Below, piece after piece: positions 45,226 through 54,954 of a stretch of 59,853 bases of DNA. Under the pieces are notes generated by a model. It saw only the letters and a list, made by a program, of their open reading frames with translations. It had not been told where the DNA came from and did no database searches. Position 1 is the stretch's first letter. Every line of letters starts with the position of its first letter. This stretch comes from Gemmatimonadota bacterium. Its GTDB lineage: Bacteria; Latescibacterota; UBA2968; UBA8231. The position numbers were made by a program, and so were the translations under genes. The stretch is from contig JABHDC010000062.1 in assembly GCA_018673255.1 (NCBI GenBank), forward strand, positions 1 through 59,853, given 5' to 3'.

Positions 45226-46536
45226 ATGCTCAGACCCCTCAACCGCCTGTTGTGCTTCTCGGCAGTGCTGCTGTGCGTGTTACTGCCTGGGTTACTATCT
45301 GGCTGCAGCCTATTCACTCAGGAGTTGCCGAACGAGCCCCCGCAACTCGAGGTGAGTACCGCCGATACCTTGCGAGTGGTACGGGAAGGCAGAGTCAGCC
45401 TTGAGGTCTCCGCTTCGGATGAGGATGATGATCCGCTCGGTTATCACTGGTCTGCCCTTGGCGCCGGTAGCTTCACCGACACTGCCGCAAACATCACGGT
45501 CTGGACAGCGCCGGACCGAATTGAGGGGGCATCCGAATTCTTCCTGGTCACCGTCACAATCACCGACCATCAGCCGGACACCGAGGACATTGTCGAGAGC
45601 TTTGCCGTCGAAGTCATCCAACGGCGCCCATCTCTGATCGCGCCGGCCGACACGGCCATCTCCTTCCGCGAATCGCAGCTCGTGCTGGAGGCAACCGGAA
45701 GTGATGAAGATGGAGACAGGCTCACATTCAACTGGGAGATCCTGGAGGGCGAGCGAGTGACTCTGGACGTGAGGCAACCTGAGACCGGTCGATCTCAGGC
45801 AACCATCGCGTCATTGGTGCCCACCGATCTTCGTCTCCTGCTCTCTCTCACAGACGAGGCCGATACTTTGTTCCAGGAGATCCTCATCGCCATCGAGGCG
45901 TCCGAAATGCCGGAAACCGGGACGGTCACTCTCCAGCGGCCTGTCGATGACGGTGGCGAAGTGAGTTATGAGATGGATGTGTACGAGTACCCCAATCAGC
46001 GGGGCGAACTCCCACGGCATGCGGCCAGCTGGTTCGAGGCAAACTCGCTGTGTGCGGCACGTGGCATGCGGCTATGCTCTTCTGCCGAGTGGCTCAATGC
46101 CTGCCAGGGTCCGCAGATTCTGGAGTATTCGTCGTCTGATGATCCGGCGACCCTACCGGCTGCCTTCGGCTTGCGATTCTGCAATACGGAAGGATCTGAC
46201 ATTGCCGGAGAGAGTCCGGATTTTTCCGCAGTCGGCCCATCCGGGAGCTTCCCGAATTGTACCAGCCCCGAGACCGGGGTCTACGACCTGACGGGAAATG
46301 CCTTCGAATGGGTGATGGACGTCGAGACGATTGGCGACACACTGGGCCAGCGCGTCGGCGGCTTCCAGCAGAGCGGCGCATTCTCAGCGCCCTGTAACTC
46401 GTTTCGGCAAATGCCGGCGCTACCGCCGGCAGCCGATCTGGATCTGGGTGACCCGGCGGTCGTGGATTCTCTTCTCAGCGAATCGAACTTTGCCGGCTAC
46501 GGTCAGTCAAGCTTTGGCTTCCGCTGCTGTCGCTGA
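45226..46536 (+). CDS. Lipoprotein with Ig-like/PKD-like domains and a C-terminal FGE-sulfatase-like domain
   Basis: With the ATG at 45226 the protein has 436 aa and a lipoprotein signal peptide (LLSGC, lipobox). Two Ig/PKD-like domains follow (LEVSASDEDDDPLGYHW and LEATGSDEDGDRLTFNWEI). The C-terminal half resembles the formylglycine-generating-enzyme/sulfatase-modifying domain: FEANSLCAARGMRLCSSAEWLNAC, TGVYDLTGNAFEWVMD, FNFAG-type loop and GFRCCR at the end. Such domains in lipoproteins are often non-enzymatic carriers or ergothioneine/sulfatase-related; the function here is unknown. The 163 bp before it hold no recognised element. An in-frame extension to 45082 is possible but lacks a ribosome site. 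It overlaps the next gene, on the opposite strand, by 30 nt. Confidence 0.8.
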   Translation: MLRPLNRLLCFSAVLLCVLLPGLLSGCSLFTQELPNEPPQLEVSTADTLRVVREGRVSLEVSASDEDDDPLGYHWSALGAGSFTDTAANITVWTAPDRIEGASEFFLVTVTITDHQPDTEDIVESFAVEVIQRRPSLIAPADTAISFRESQLVLEATGSDEDGDRLTFNWEILEGERVTLDVRQPETGRSQATIASLVPTDLRLLLSLTDEADTLFQEILIAIEASEMPETGTVTLQRPVDDGGEVSYEMDVYEYPNQRGELPRHAASWFEANSLCAARGMRLCSSAEWLNACQGPQILEYSSSDDPATLPAAFGLRFCNTEGSDIAGESPDFSAVGPSGSFPNCTSPETGVYDLTGNAFEWVMDVETIGDTLGQRVGGFQQSGAFSAPCNSFRQMPALPPAADLDLGDPAVVDSLLSESNFAGYGQSSFGFRCCR

Positions 46537-46911
46537 GACGCGATCTGACAGATGCGTCTCCACCGACGGGCGCAGACCCTCTGGTGTCCACTCCGGCGGG
46601 GTCTCGGGCTCGAATTCGGGCTCAACAGCGATAGAGACCTGCACGGGTTGACGGACGCGCTCCAGTTCTGTCGCCATGATCTGCCTGCGAGTCCCCGCCC
46701 ACCGACGTTGCTCGGTCACCTGATGCGTTGCTCGGCGAGTGATCAACTCCTCGTGCCGCAGTCCCTTCAGGTGGGCGAGCATGATCTCGACCGCTCTCTC
46801 GCGCTCACGCAGTTGGTCCTGCAGCGACCGCATTCCGAAGGCGGTCACGTAGCGGGCAGAGATGGGGATGGCGAGAAGCAGCGCAGCAAGGAATATGGAC
46901 TCCACACCCAT
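46507..46911 (-). CDS. Small single-span membrane protein with coiled coil
   Basis: The 134-aa protein has an N-terminal hydrophobic helix (SIFLAALLLAIPISARYV) and then a charged helical region (LQDQLRERERAVEIMLAHLKGLRHEELITRRAT) likely to form a coiled coil. The tail is Pro/Glu-rich (VEPEFEPETPPEWTPEGL). GGAGGT lies 10 nt before the ATG, which supports it as a real gene. Its 3' end overlaps the lipoprotein gene on the other strand by 30 nt. The composition resembles phage-shock or membrane-scaffold proteins only superficially; I do not assign a family. Confidence 0.65.
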   Translation of the reverse strand: MGVESIFLAALLLAIPISARYVTAFGMRSLQDQLRERERAVEIMLAHLKGLRHEELITRRATHQVTEQRRWAGTRRQIMATELERVRQPVQVSIAVEPEFEPETPPEWTPEGLRPSVETHLSDRVSATAAEAKA

Positions 46912-47143
46912 GACGTTTGGGACCTCCAGCGGTGGTTGAGACGATGTGCCCGTGAGTTGTCCTCACAAGGATAGCAACGCTTGTGCCGGAAGAGCGCCAT
47001 GGATCCATTTGTCTGTTTTTAATACACTTAGATAAATTCACCTCTCTGGGTTCGGGAGCGGATTTGGGAAACGATTGCCCCCTGAGATGGCGTGAGAGTT
47101 CCCCCGTGCGCAGATTAGGAATTCCTCAAACGAATCGAATGTG

Positions 47144-47944
47144 ATGGATACGAATCGACTCGCCGACCTGCTCCAGGCCGTTTCTGCCGGTGACCTGGCG
47201 CCAGACGATGCGCTGGCACAGTTGCGATCCCTGCCATTTGAAGATCTGGGTTTTGCTCACGTCGATCACCACCGGGCCATCAGAACGGGATATCCTGAGA
47301 CGATCTTCTGCCAGGGTAAGACGCCAGGGCAGGTTGTAGCGATCGCCGAACGTCTCGCCGCAGCCGAATCGATCGTACTGGCGACGCGCGTCGAGGCCGA
47401 TACAGCGGCAGCGGTGTTGGCGCGATTCCCCGAGGCCGATCATGACGAAGTAGCCCGAACCGTCGTCATTCGACCAGTATCCGATCAGGCTGCCGAACGC
47501 GCCGATCAGGAGCCAGATCACCAGTCCGGCGGGCGCGGACTGGTTCTCGTCGTCAGTGCCGGCACCTCCGATCTGCCCGTGGCACAGGAAGCCATTGTCA
47601 CCTCGAGGACGATGGGTGCCCGCACAGAAGGGATCTTCGACGTTGGCGTCGCCGGCATCCATCGACTGCTGGCCTACCGTGAACGTCTGGGCGAAGCCAG
47701 AGCGATCGTCGTCGTTGCCGGTATGGAGGGCGCTCTGGCCTCAGTCGTGGGCGGCCTCGTCGATGCACCAGTCGTCGCCGTTCCAACCAGTGTCGGATAT
47801 GGAGCAAGTTTCGGCGGTCTGGCTGCCCTGCTCACGATGCTTAATTCCTGCGCATCAGGGGTGCTGACCTGCAATATCGACAACGGCTACGGTGCCGGGT
47901 ATGCGGCGGCCCTCATCAACAATCGAAGTGTGGACGGTCGCTGA
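47144..47944 (+). CDS. larB: Nickel pincer cofactor biosynthesis protein LarB
   Basis: The 266-aa protein is LarB by its C-terminal AIR-carboxylase-like domain (LVLVVSAGTSDLPVAQEAIVTSRTMGA, VVVAGMEGALASVVGGLVDAPVVAVPTSVGYG and the later CNIDNGYGAGYAAALIN). It carboxylates nicotinic acid adenine dinucleotide and hydrolyses it to pyridinium-3,5-biscarboxylic acid mononucleotide, the first step toward the NPN cofactor of LarA. The N-terminal part (LRSLPFEDLGFAHVDHHRAIRTGYPETIFCQGKT) is the normal LarB helical start. An AT-rich stretch around 47010-47040 may hold its promoter. It lies apart from larA but serves the same cofactor. Confidence 0.93.
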   Translation: MDTNRLADLLQAVSAGDLAPDDALAQLRSLPFEDLGFAHVDHHRAIRTGYPETIFCQGKTPGQVVAIAERLAAAESIVLATRVEADTAAAVLARFPEADHDEVARTVVIRPVSDQAAERADQEPDHQSGGRGLVLVVSAGTSDLPVAQEAIVTSRTMGARTEGIFDVGVAGIHRLLAYRERLGEARAIVVVAGMEGALASVVGGLVDAPVVAVPTSVGYGASFGGLAALLTMLNSCASGVLTCNIDNGYGAGYAAALINNRSVDGR

Positions 47945-47995
47945 ACCCGTGCGATCTGCCCTGCCGTTGGCTCAGCAGCGTGTAGCCCGTGTGAC

Positions 47996-48622
47996 ATGAG
48001 CTACTCATCTGCCTGTGGCATCGCGATCCTGGCCGGTGGGCGCAGTCGACGCATGGATGGCCCACCGAAGGCCTGCCTCCAGGTCGGTGATCATTCACTG
48101 CTGCAGCGCGTCCTGGATGCGAGCACACCACTTCAGCTACCCATCTGGCTGATCCGAGCAGCTGATCCCGCCCCCGACCTTCAGGTGCATCTGCAACAGA
48201 CCCGTGTGCCACAGCTGGTCGATCAGTGGCCTGATGCGGGACCACTCGGCGGGTTGGCCACGGCAATGACACAGACCTCCTGCCAGCGAGTTCTGTTGCT
48301 GGCATGCGATCTCCCTTTTCTCACCACGCAATTTCTGGAGTGGCTGATGGCGCAGGCGACAGATGCATCGGCCGTGGTTCCAGCCGATGGTGATCGTCTC
48401 CACCCTCTGTGCGCGGTGTACGACCGCCGATGCGACCCATCATTGCAGGATCGGGTCGCGCAGGGAAGACTGCGGGCCCACGACTTCCTTCACGATCTGG
48501 AGGATGCCGAAGTCCTGCCGCGAATGGTCTGGGATCGATTTGACGAGAGTGATCGACTGCTGACCAACATCAATACCGCCGAGGACCTCGAAGAGGCGCG
48601 GCGTTGGGTGGAAGCAGGCTGA
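47996..48622 (+). CDS. mobA: Molybdenum cofactor guanylyltransferase MobA-like
   Basis: The 208-aa protein has the MobA nucleotide-binding signature ILAGGRSRRMDGPPKACL (family G-G-x-S-x-R-M-G-x-x-K-A; here the Gly before the Lys is missing and Pro-Pro appears). The DAGPLGGL and LLACDLPFL segments and the C-terminal NINTAEDLEEA are also present. MobA joins GMP to molybdopterin to give the bis-MGD cofactor of DMSO-reductase-family enzymes. The altered loop may change the affinity or substrate, so a related nucleotidyltransferase of the same fold cannot be excluded. It is 51 bp downstream of larB on the same strand. Confidence 0.88.
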   Translation: MSYSSACGIAILAGGRSRRMDGPPKACLQVGDHSLLQRVLDASTPLQLPIWLIRAADPAPDLQVHLQQTRVPQLVDQWPDAGPLGGLATAMTQTSCQRVLLLACDLPFLTTQFLEWLMAQATDASAVVPADGDRLHPLCAVYDRRCDPSLQDRVAQGRLRAHDFLHDLEDAEVLPRMVWDRFDESDRLLTNINTAEDLEEARRWVEAG

Positions 48623-48641
48623 ACAGCAGATGGGTGCGGAG

Positions 48642-48699
48642 AGTGCCCTGTTAAGGAATCAGCATGATGGAATAAGGATCATTCCTCACGCGGGGCACT
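48642..48699. repeat. Short inverted-repeat element at the 3' end of cyoE
   Basis: The left arm AGTGCCCTGTTAAGGAAT (48642-48659) pairs imperfectly with the right arm ATTCCTCACGCGGGGCACT (48681-48699). The outer 7 bp and inner 6 bp match perfectly. It lies between the convergent genes mobA and cyoE, and its right end overlaps the cyoE stop codon. Its left 22 bp are repeated with one mismatch in the element at 49592-49771. Confidence 0.8.
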
Positions 48700-49558
48700 A
48701 TAGACTCACGTCGATGACGGTCAGCAGGAATAACAGGGGTAGATAGATGACGGACGCGCGTAGCAGGCGCCGTGCCTGGTATTGATCACGGACGCGGACA
48801 AGTGATACGCTGGCAGCCAGCATCCCCAGGCCAAGCAGGATCGCGCCGACCGTATAGACGATACCGGAGATCCCCAGATACGCCGGCAGCATGGACGCGA
48901 CCAGCAGCAGGATCGAGAAGCCGATGATCTGCCGACACGTGCGCGGGTACCCCTCTTCTTCAACACACGGGAGCATCTGGAAACCGGCACTGCGATAGTC
49001 ATCACGGAAGAGCCAGGCGATGGCGAAGAAATGCGGGTGTTGCCATGTGAAGAGGATGGCAAACAGAGCCCAGGCACCCCACTCGAGCTCACCTGAAGCG
49101 GCAGTCCAGCCACCGACCGGCGGCAACGCCCCGGGAATGGCGCCCATGGACGTATTGAGCCACGTCATGCGCTTCATGGGAGTGTAGATGACGACGTAGA
49201 GGAAGGCCGTCAGCAAGGCCAGCCAGGCTGTGAGAAGATTCGTGCCGACGACAAGTACGACCTGCCCCACGATGATCAGTCCGAAGCCGAAAGACAGGGT
49301 TGGACCGGCGCGCAGACCCCCTGTTGGCAGAGGTCGTGTCTGGGTTCGACGCATCATCGCATCGACGTCACGCTCGAGATAGTGATTGAGCGTGCCCGCA
49401 CCACCTGCTGCAAGGGCGGTCCCCACCAGCGTCCACAGCATCCGCCAGAGCGACAACTCGCCGGGCGAGCCAAGAAAGAATCCAAGGGCTGTCGTCACCA
49501 GAATCATGGTGATGATCCGCGGCTTGGTCAGCTCGAGATAGAGGCCCAGTTGAGACAT
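48698..49558 (-). CDS. cyoE: Protoheme IX farnesyltransferase (UbiA family)
   Basis: The 286-aa integral membrane protein has about seven to nine helices and the two Asp-rich prenyltransferase motifs: NHYLERDVDAMMRRTQTRPLP (first) and the YTPMKRMT loop with FRDDYRSAGFQMLP (second). It converts heme B to heme O for heme-copper oxidases, so an aerobic respiratory chain is expected. The last codons are inside the short inverted-repeat element and the start lies 33 bp from the larger element, so the gene is tightly bracketed. No Shine-Dalgarno site is evident before the ATG. Confidence 0.93.
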   Translation of the reverse strand: MSQLGLYLELTKPRIITMILVTTALGFFLGSPGELSLWRMLWTLVGTALAAGGAGTLNHYLERDVDAMMRRTQTRPLPTGGLRAGPTLSFGFGLIIVGQVVLVVGTNLLTAWLALLTAFLYVVIYTPMKRMTWLNTSMGAIPGALPPVGGWTAASGELEWGAWALFAILFTWQHPHFFAIAWLFRDDYRSAGFQMLPCVEEEGYPRTCRQIIGFSILLLVASMLPAYLGISGIVYTVGAILLGLGMLAASVSLVRVRDQYQARRLLRASVIYLPLLFLLTVIDVSL

Positions 49559-49591
49559 ATATTCGCAGGGTGGACGTGTTTGGAGGGCGCG

Positions 49592-49771
49592 AGTGCCCTG
49601 TTAAGGAGTCAGCCTTGTGACATTCGGGCGTATGAGATCCGCAGGATCTCCGGCGCCTGGCTCACAAGGCGCGCGACCGATGTGGGTCAGTGGACCCAGC
49701 GAGGGAGCGCAACGCGGTGAGCCAGGATGGATCGGCGCCCGAATACAGGGATTACTCCTTAACAGGGCACT
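49592..49771. repeat. 180-bp highly structured inverted-repeat element between cyoE and ligA
   Basis: The ends form an 18-bp perfect inverted repeat (AGTGCCCTGTTAAGGAGT at 49592-49609 and its complement at 49754-49771). Inside, ATTCGGGCG (49622-49630) pairs with 49736-49744 and CCTGGCTCAC (49656-49665) with 49717-49726. A 7-bp hairpin (49634-49650) and a 6-bp hairpin (49683-49698) complete a branched structure. CCTTGTGA (49613-49620) can instead pair with TCACAAGG (49662-49669), a mutually exclusive alternative. It looks like a MITE or a structured RNA element; no coding frame is supported. Confidence 0.85.
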
Positions 49772-49822
49772 ATATGCAGATTGGGGAATATAGTCCCTTC
49801 TCTACCCTTGAGCCATGTGTGA

Positions 49823-51985
<2,163 letters not shown>

Positions 51986-51989
51986 TGGC

Positions 51990-53348
51990 CTAGCAGGCTG
52001 TCACAGGGAGTCCATTGAGGTCGGCTACCGCGTCGTGGATCACGTCCAGGGCGAAACCCACGTTGGCTGCAGAAACACATTCGTCGTGGCCATGGCACAA
52101 CTCGAAAAAGGTCCCTACGCCCTCTTCGTGTCGCATGGGCACGAAGCCATAGACCGTCAGATCAAGGTCTGCCAGGAAGCGCGCATCCGTGCCCCCTGTC
52201 TGCATGTAGGGCGCCAGGCAGGCACCAGCCTCATGACGTTGCAGGGCCCTCTCGAGGACACCCAACAGTGGCGCGGCGTGATCGAATGACACACCAGCGC
52301 GAAAATTCCCCAGTTCCAACCGCGCCGATGCAGCCCCGGGGTCGGCGAGCAGCGCCTCGATCTCGATTCTCATCTCCTGCGCCGAGACACCTGGCAGGGG
52401 CCGGCCGCTCAGACACGCCGCGGCGCTGGACGGAATGACATTCCGTTTCACACCTGCCTCCAGCATGGTGGGCGTGCAGGTATTGCGCAGCATGGCATCG
52501 AACATGAATCGTACCGGCTCGGCAACCGGCAGCAGCGACAGGGCCTCGTCGCAACGAGTCGGATCCAGCAGGGCTCTCAGATGTTCGGCTACCTCAGGCC
52601 GAGCCGCCTGTGCTGCACGCTCGAAGAAGGCGCCCACGGCCGGAATCACACGATGGGGGAGTTTCCCCCCAAGACCGGCAAGCACCGGTGCGAGATGGAC
52701 GATGGGATTGCTCTGGTGGGGCACCGAACTGTGTCCGGGGCGCCCACCAACGATGACATCGAAGTCCGCCCCGCCCTTCTCGGCCGCCTGACACGTATAG
52801 ACAGGTTGGCCATCCACGAGGACGGCAAATCCACCCGCTTCGTTCAGACCGAATTCGGCATCGAAGAGATCCGGGCGTTCGCGCGCCAGGTATTCCATCC
52901 CGTGGTGTCCCCCAAATTCCTCGTCTGCCGCTGCGATGAGGACCAGGTCTCTCGTCAGCGTCACCCCCGCACGGTGGAGCATCAACAGCACCTGCAGATG
53001 CACGGCTGCCGTCAGTTTGGAGTCGATGGCTCCACGGCCGTAGACAAATCCGTCGACGAGATCTCCGCCAAATGGCGGATGCTGCCAGTGCTCCGCTTCC
53101 ACGGGGACCACGTCCAGATGTGACATCAGCAGCAGGGGACGCTGTGACCCATCGCCGCGCACACGCACGGCGAGGCTGGCTCGACCGGGCTGCGACTCGA
53201 TGACCTCCACACCGGGTACACCTGCATCACGCAGCTCAGCGGCAAGCATCTGGGTGAGAGGCTTCTCATTGCCGGGAGGATTCACCGTGTCGATGCGAAT
53301 CATCCGCCGCAGGCGTTCGACGGTTTCTGTGTGGTTCTGATCTGTCAT
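51990..53348 (-). CDS. M20-family metallopeptidase (ArgE/DapE/ACY1-like)
   Basis: The 452-aa protein has all zinc ligands of M20 enzymes: MSHLDVVPV (His, Asp), GRGAIDSK (Asp), AAADEEFGG (catalytic Glu-Glu), NEAGGF and C-terminal LCHGHDECV (His). A lid domain is inserted at about residues 195-310. Enzymes of this family deacylate N-acyl amino acids or cleave dipeptides; the length and lid resemble PM20D1/carboxypeptidase Ss1-type members. The ATG at 53348 has AGGGACC upstream. It is the last gene of the arg-enolase block, 137 bp after the upstream gene and 4 bp from the convergent ligA stop. A role as ArgE-like N-acetylornithine deacetylase or N-acyl hydrolase is an inference from context. Confidence 0.9.
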   Translation of the reverse strand: MTDQNHTETVERLRRMIRIDTVNPPGNEKPLTQMLAAELRDAGVPGVEVIESQPGRASLAVRVRGDGSQRPLLLMSHLDVVPVEAEHWQHPPFGGDLVDGFVYGRGAIDSKLTAAVHLQVLLMLHRAGVTLTRDLVLIAAADEEFGGHHGMEYLARERPDLFDAEFGLNEAGGFAVLVDGQPVYTCQAAEKGGADFDVIVGGRPGHSSVPHQSNPIVHLAPVLAGLGGKLPHRVIPAVGAFFERAAQAARPEVAEHLRALLDPTRCDEALSLLPVAEPVRFMFDAMLRNTCTPTMLEAGVKRNVIPSSAAACLSGRPLPGVSAQEMRIEIEALLADPGAASARLELGNFRAGVSFDHAAPLLGVLERALQRHEAGACLAPYMQTGGTDARFLADLDLTVYGFVPMRHEEGVGTFFELCHGHDECVSAANVGFALDVIHDAVADLNGLPVTAC

Positions 53349-53485
53349 GCGGGGTCCCTGCGGCTTGAGTGATGCGGGATGTAGAGGCGTCGAGCGGGAG
53401 GGATGCACCAGCGCTCGTATGCTTCAAGTTTGGGCCGAAGAGTTCTATGACCGACCAGAGGGTTCTATTGATCGGCCAAGAGATT

Positions 53486-54937
53486 CTACAGGCTGTCGAA
53501 GCGCCAATCGGCCAGTGGAATCATGCTGGTTGTATCAACCGTGTCGGTACCGATCCCGAGCCCCGGCACCTGCAGACCGGTGACATCGATTCGACCGTTG
53601 CACACGGCAAGGTGGCTCATGCCCGTCGTGTTTCGCGTGTAGAGATCACCGTGTTCGCTCAGACAGGCCTCGCACTCGGACGGTGTCAGGTGATCGAGTC
53701 CCCGCACGTAGTGGTGACCATTACGCTCGGCATGATCAAGACCCAGAGCGGCAATGTGTGTGAGATCCTGTTGCAGTGGGACGACGGGCAGATTCATCAA
53801 GTCTTCTGCCGTCAGAAAGAGCGTTGCCCCATCGCGACTGCGCTGCTGCGCCAGGGCCGTGTTGGCCAGGGCTTTGAGCACACCCTTGCAGTTCTTCGTC
53901 GACACGCCGCGGTATCCCAGATCAATGGCCTGGCGGAATGTATCCAGATCCCCGTCGGATTCGTCGACGACCATCGCCTTCTTCTCGCTGATGCCTCGGA
54001 TGCTGTCGCCTTGTGAAGGGTCTAGAGCGACTGAACGTTCGAGGGGCTGCTCGATATAGGTGATAGCTTCATAGAACGACGGCAATTCACTTTCAACACG
54101 ACCCAACAGTGACTCGAAGGTCGACAGATCGGTGTATTGCTCGTTGCCGTCCAGAGAGATCACAGCCCCTTCGACATCCTGATCCACAAGGGCTGCGATC
54201 TGCCGCAGCCGCTCCAGGTCATGATCGGCATCCCCCTGGATCTTCACCTTGAAGTGGGTCAGTCCCTGGGCCCGGATGTAGGCTTGCAGTGACTGGGGCA
54301 GCGTGTCATTCAGGACATCTTCGGCTGGGATATCAGCATCCTCGATGGGATCTGTCAGGCCCACCGTATGGCGCACGGCGATCGATGCCGAAGGCGTGGC
54401 CGCGACCACGTCCGCCACGTCGATCCCAGCCAGCGATGGCTGGATCTGACTCAAATCGATCCCGAGGGGATTCTCAGCGGCTCTCAACAGTTGATGGTAG
54501 CTGCGCTGTGTGCCACGACCAACGGCATCGATGAGTGCCCGCTCCATCAGTGTGCATCCATGGGAGGCCGTCAGATGGTTCAGTCCTCGACCGTCGCCGG
54601 CTGCCAGTGTTGCGTCGTAGACCTGTCGCCACAGGGCAAACACACTACCAGGCTGCTGACCGGTCTCGCACAGAGCTTCTGCGGCGGCACGCGCAACAAA
54701 CAGAAGATCGTCGACATTGTCCGCGTAGTCTTTGGCAGGATCTTTGTCGAACCATTTCGGCGGGAGGATGTCCGCAGCGTAACCCGTGGCGATGCCACCG
54801 GCAGCAAGTTCAGCTGTGAGCGTCACGTGCAGAATCGGTACCGAAGTCAGCGTCGCGACGCCATAACGAAATGGCATGCGCGTGCGCACGTTGCGCATAT
54901 GGAAGGCCACATCCCGAACTGCCACTGCGATAGCCAT
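53486..54937 (-). CDS. Enolase-superfamily enzyme, MLE-subgroup type (second of pair)
   Basis: The 483-aa protein has the full set of the muconate lactonizing subgroup: a KVKIQG (KxK) motif at strand 2 (about residue 230), metal ligands in SLDGNEQY, YIEQPL and VDESDG, and a further Lys in STKNCKG on strand 6. The two-lysine layout is that of racemases, epimerases and cycloisomerases such as dipeptide epimerase and N-acylamino acid racemase. The N-terminal cap (MRNVRTRMPFRYGVATLTSVPIL) is normal. AGGGGATC precedes the ATG. It lies 17 bp downstream of another member of the superfamily with which it is only weakly similar, so they are not recent duplicates. The substrate is unknown. Confidence 0.88.
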   Translation of the reverse strand: MAIAVAVRDVAFHMRNVRTRMPFRYGVATLTSVPILHVTLTAELAAGGIATGYAADILPPKWFDKDPAKDYADNVDDLLFVARAAAEALCETGQQPGSVFALWRQVYDATLAAGDGRGLNHLTASHGCTLMERALIDAVGRGTQRSYHQLLRAAENPLGIDLSQIQPSLAGIDVADVVAATPSASIAVRHTVGLTDPIEDADIPAEDVLNDTLPQSLQAYIRAQGLTHFKVKIQGDADHDLERLRQIAALVDQDVEGAVISLDGNEQYTDLSTFESLLGRVESELPSFYEAITYIEQPLERSVALDPSQGDSIRGISEKKAMVVDESDGDLDTFRQAIDLGYRGVSTKNCKGVLKALANTALAQQRSRDGATLFLTAEDLMNLPVVPLQQDLTHIAALGLDHAERNGHHYVRGLDHLTPSECEACLSEHGDLYTRNTTGMSHLAVCNGRIDVTGLQVPGLGIGTDTVDTTSMIPLADWRFDSL

Positions 54938-54954
54938 CGTGATCCCCTATGCTC

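Noticed and set aside
43256..45300. Search for a parS site near parA-parB
   Set aside because: No TGTTNCACGTGAAACA-like palindrome was recognised by eye here or elsewhere; a site may lie outside the window.
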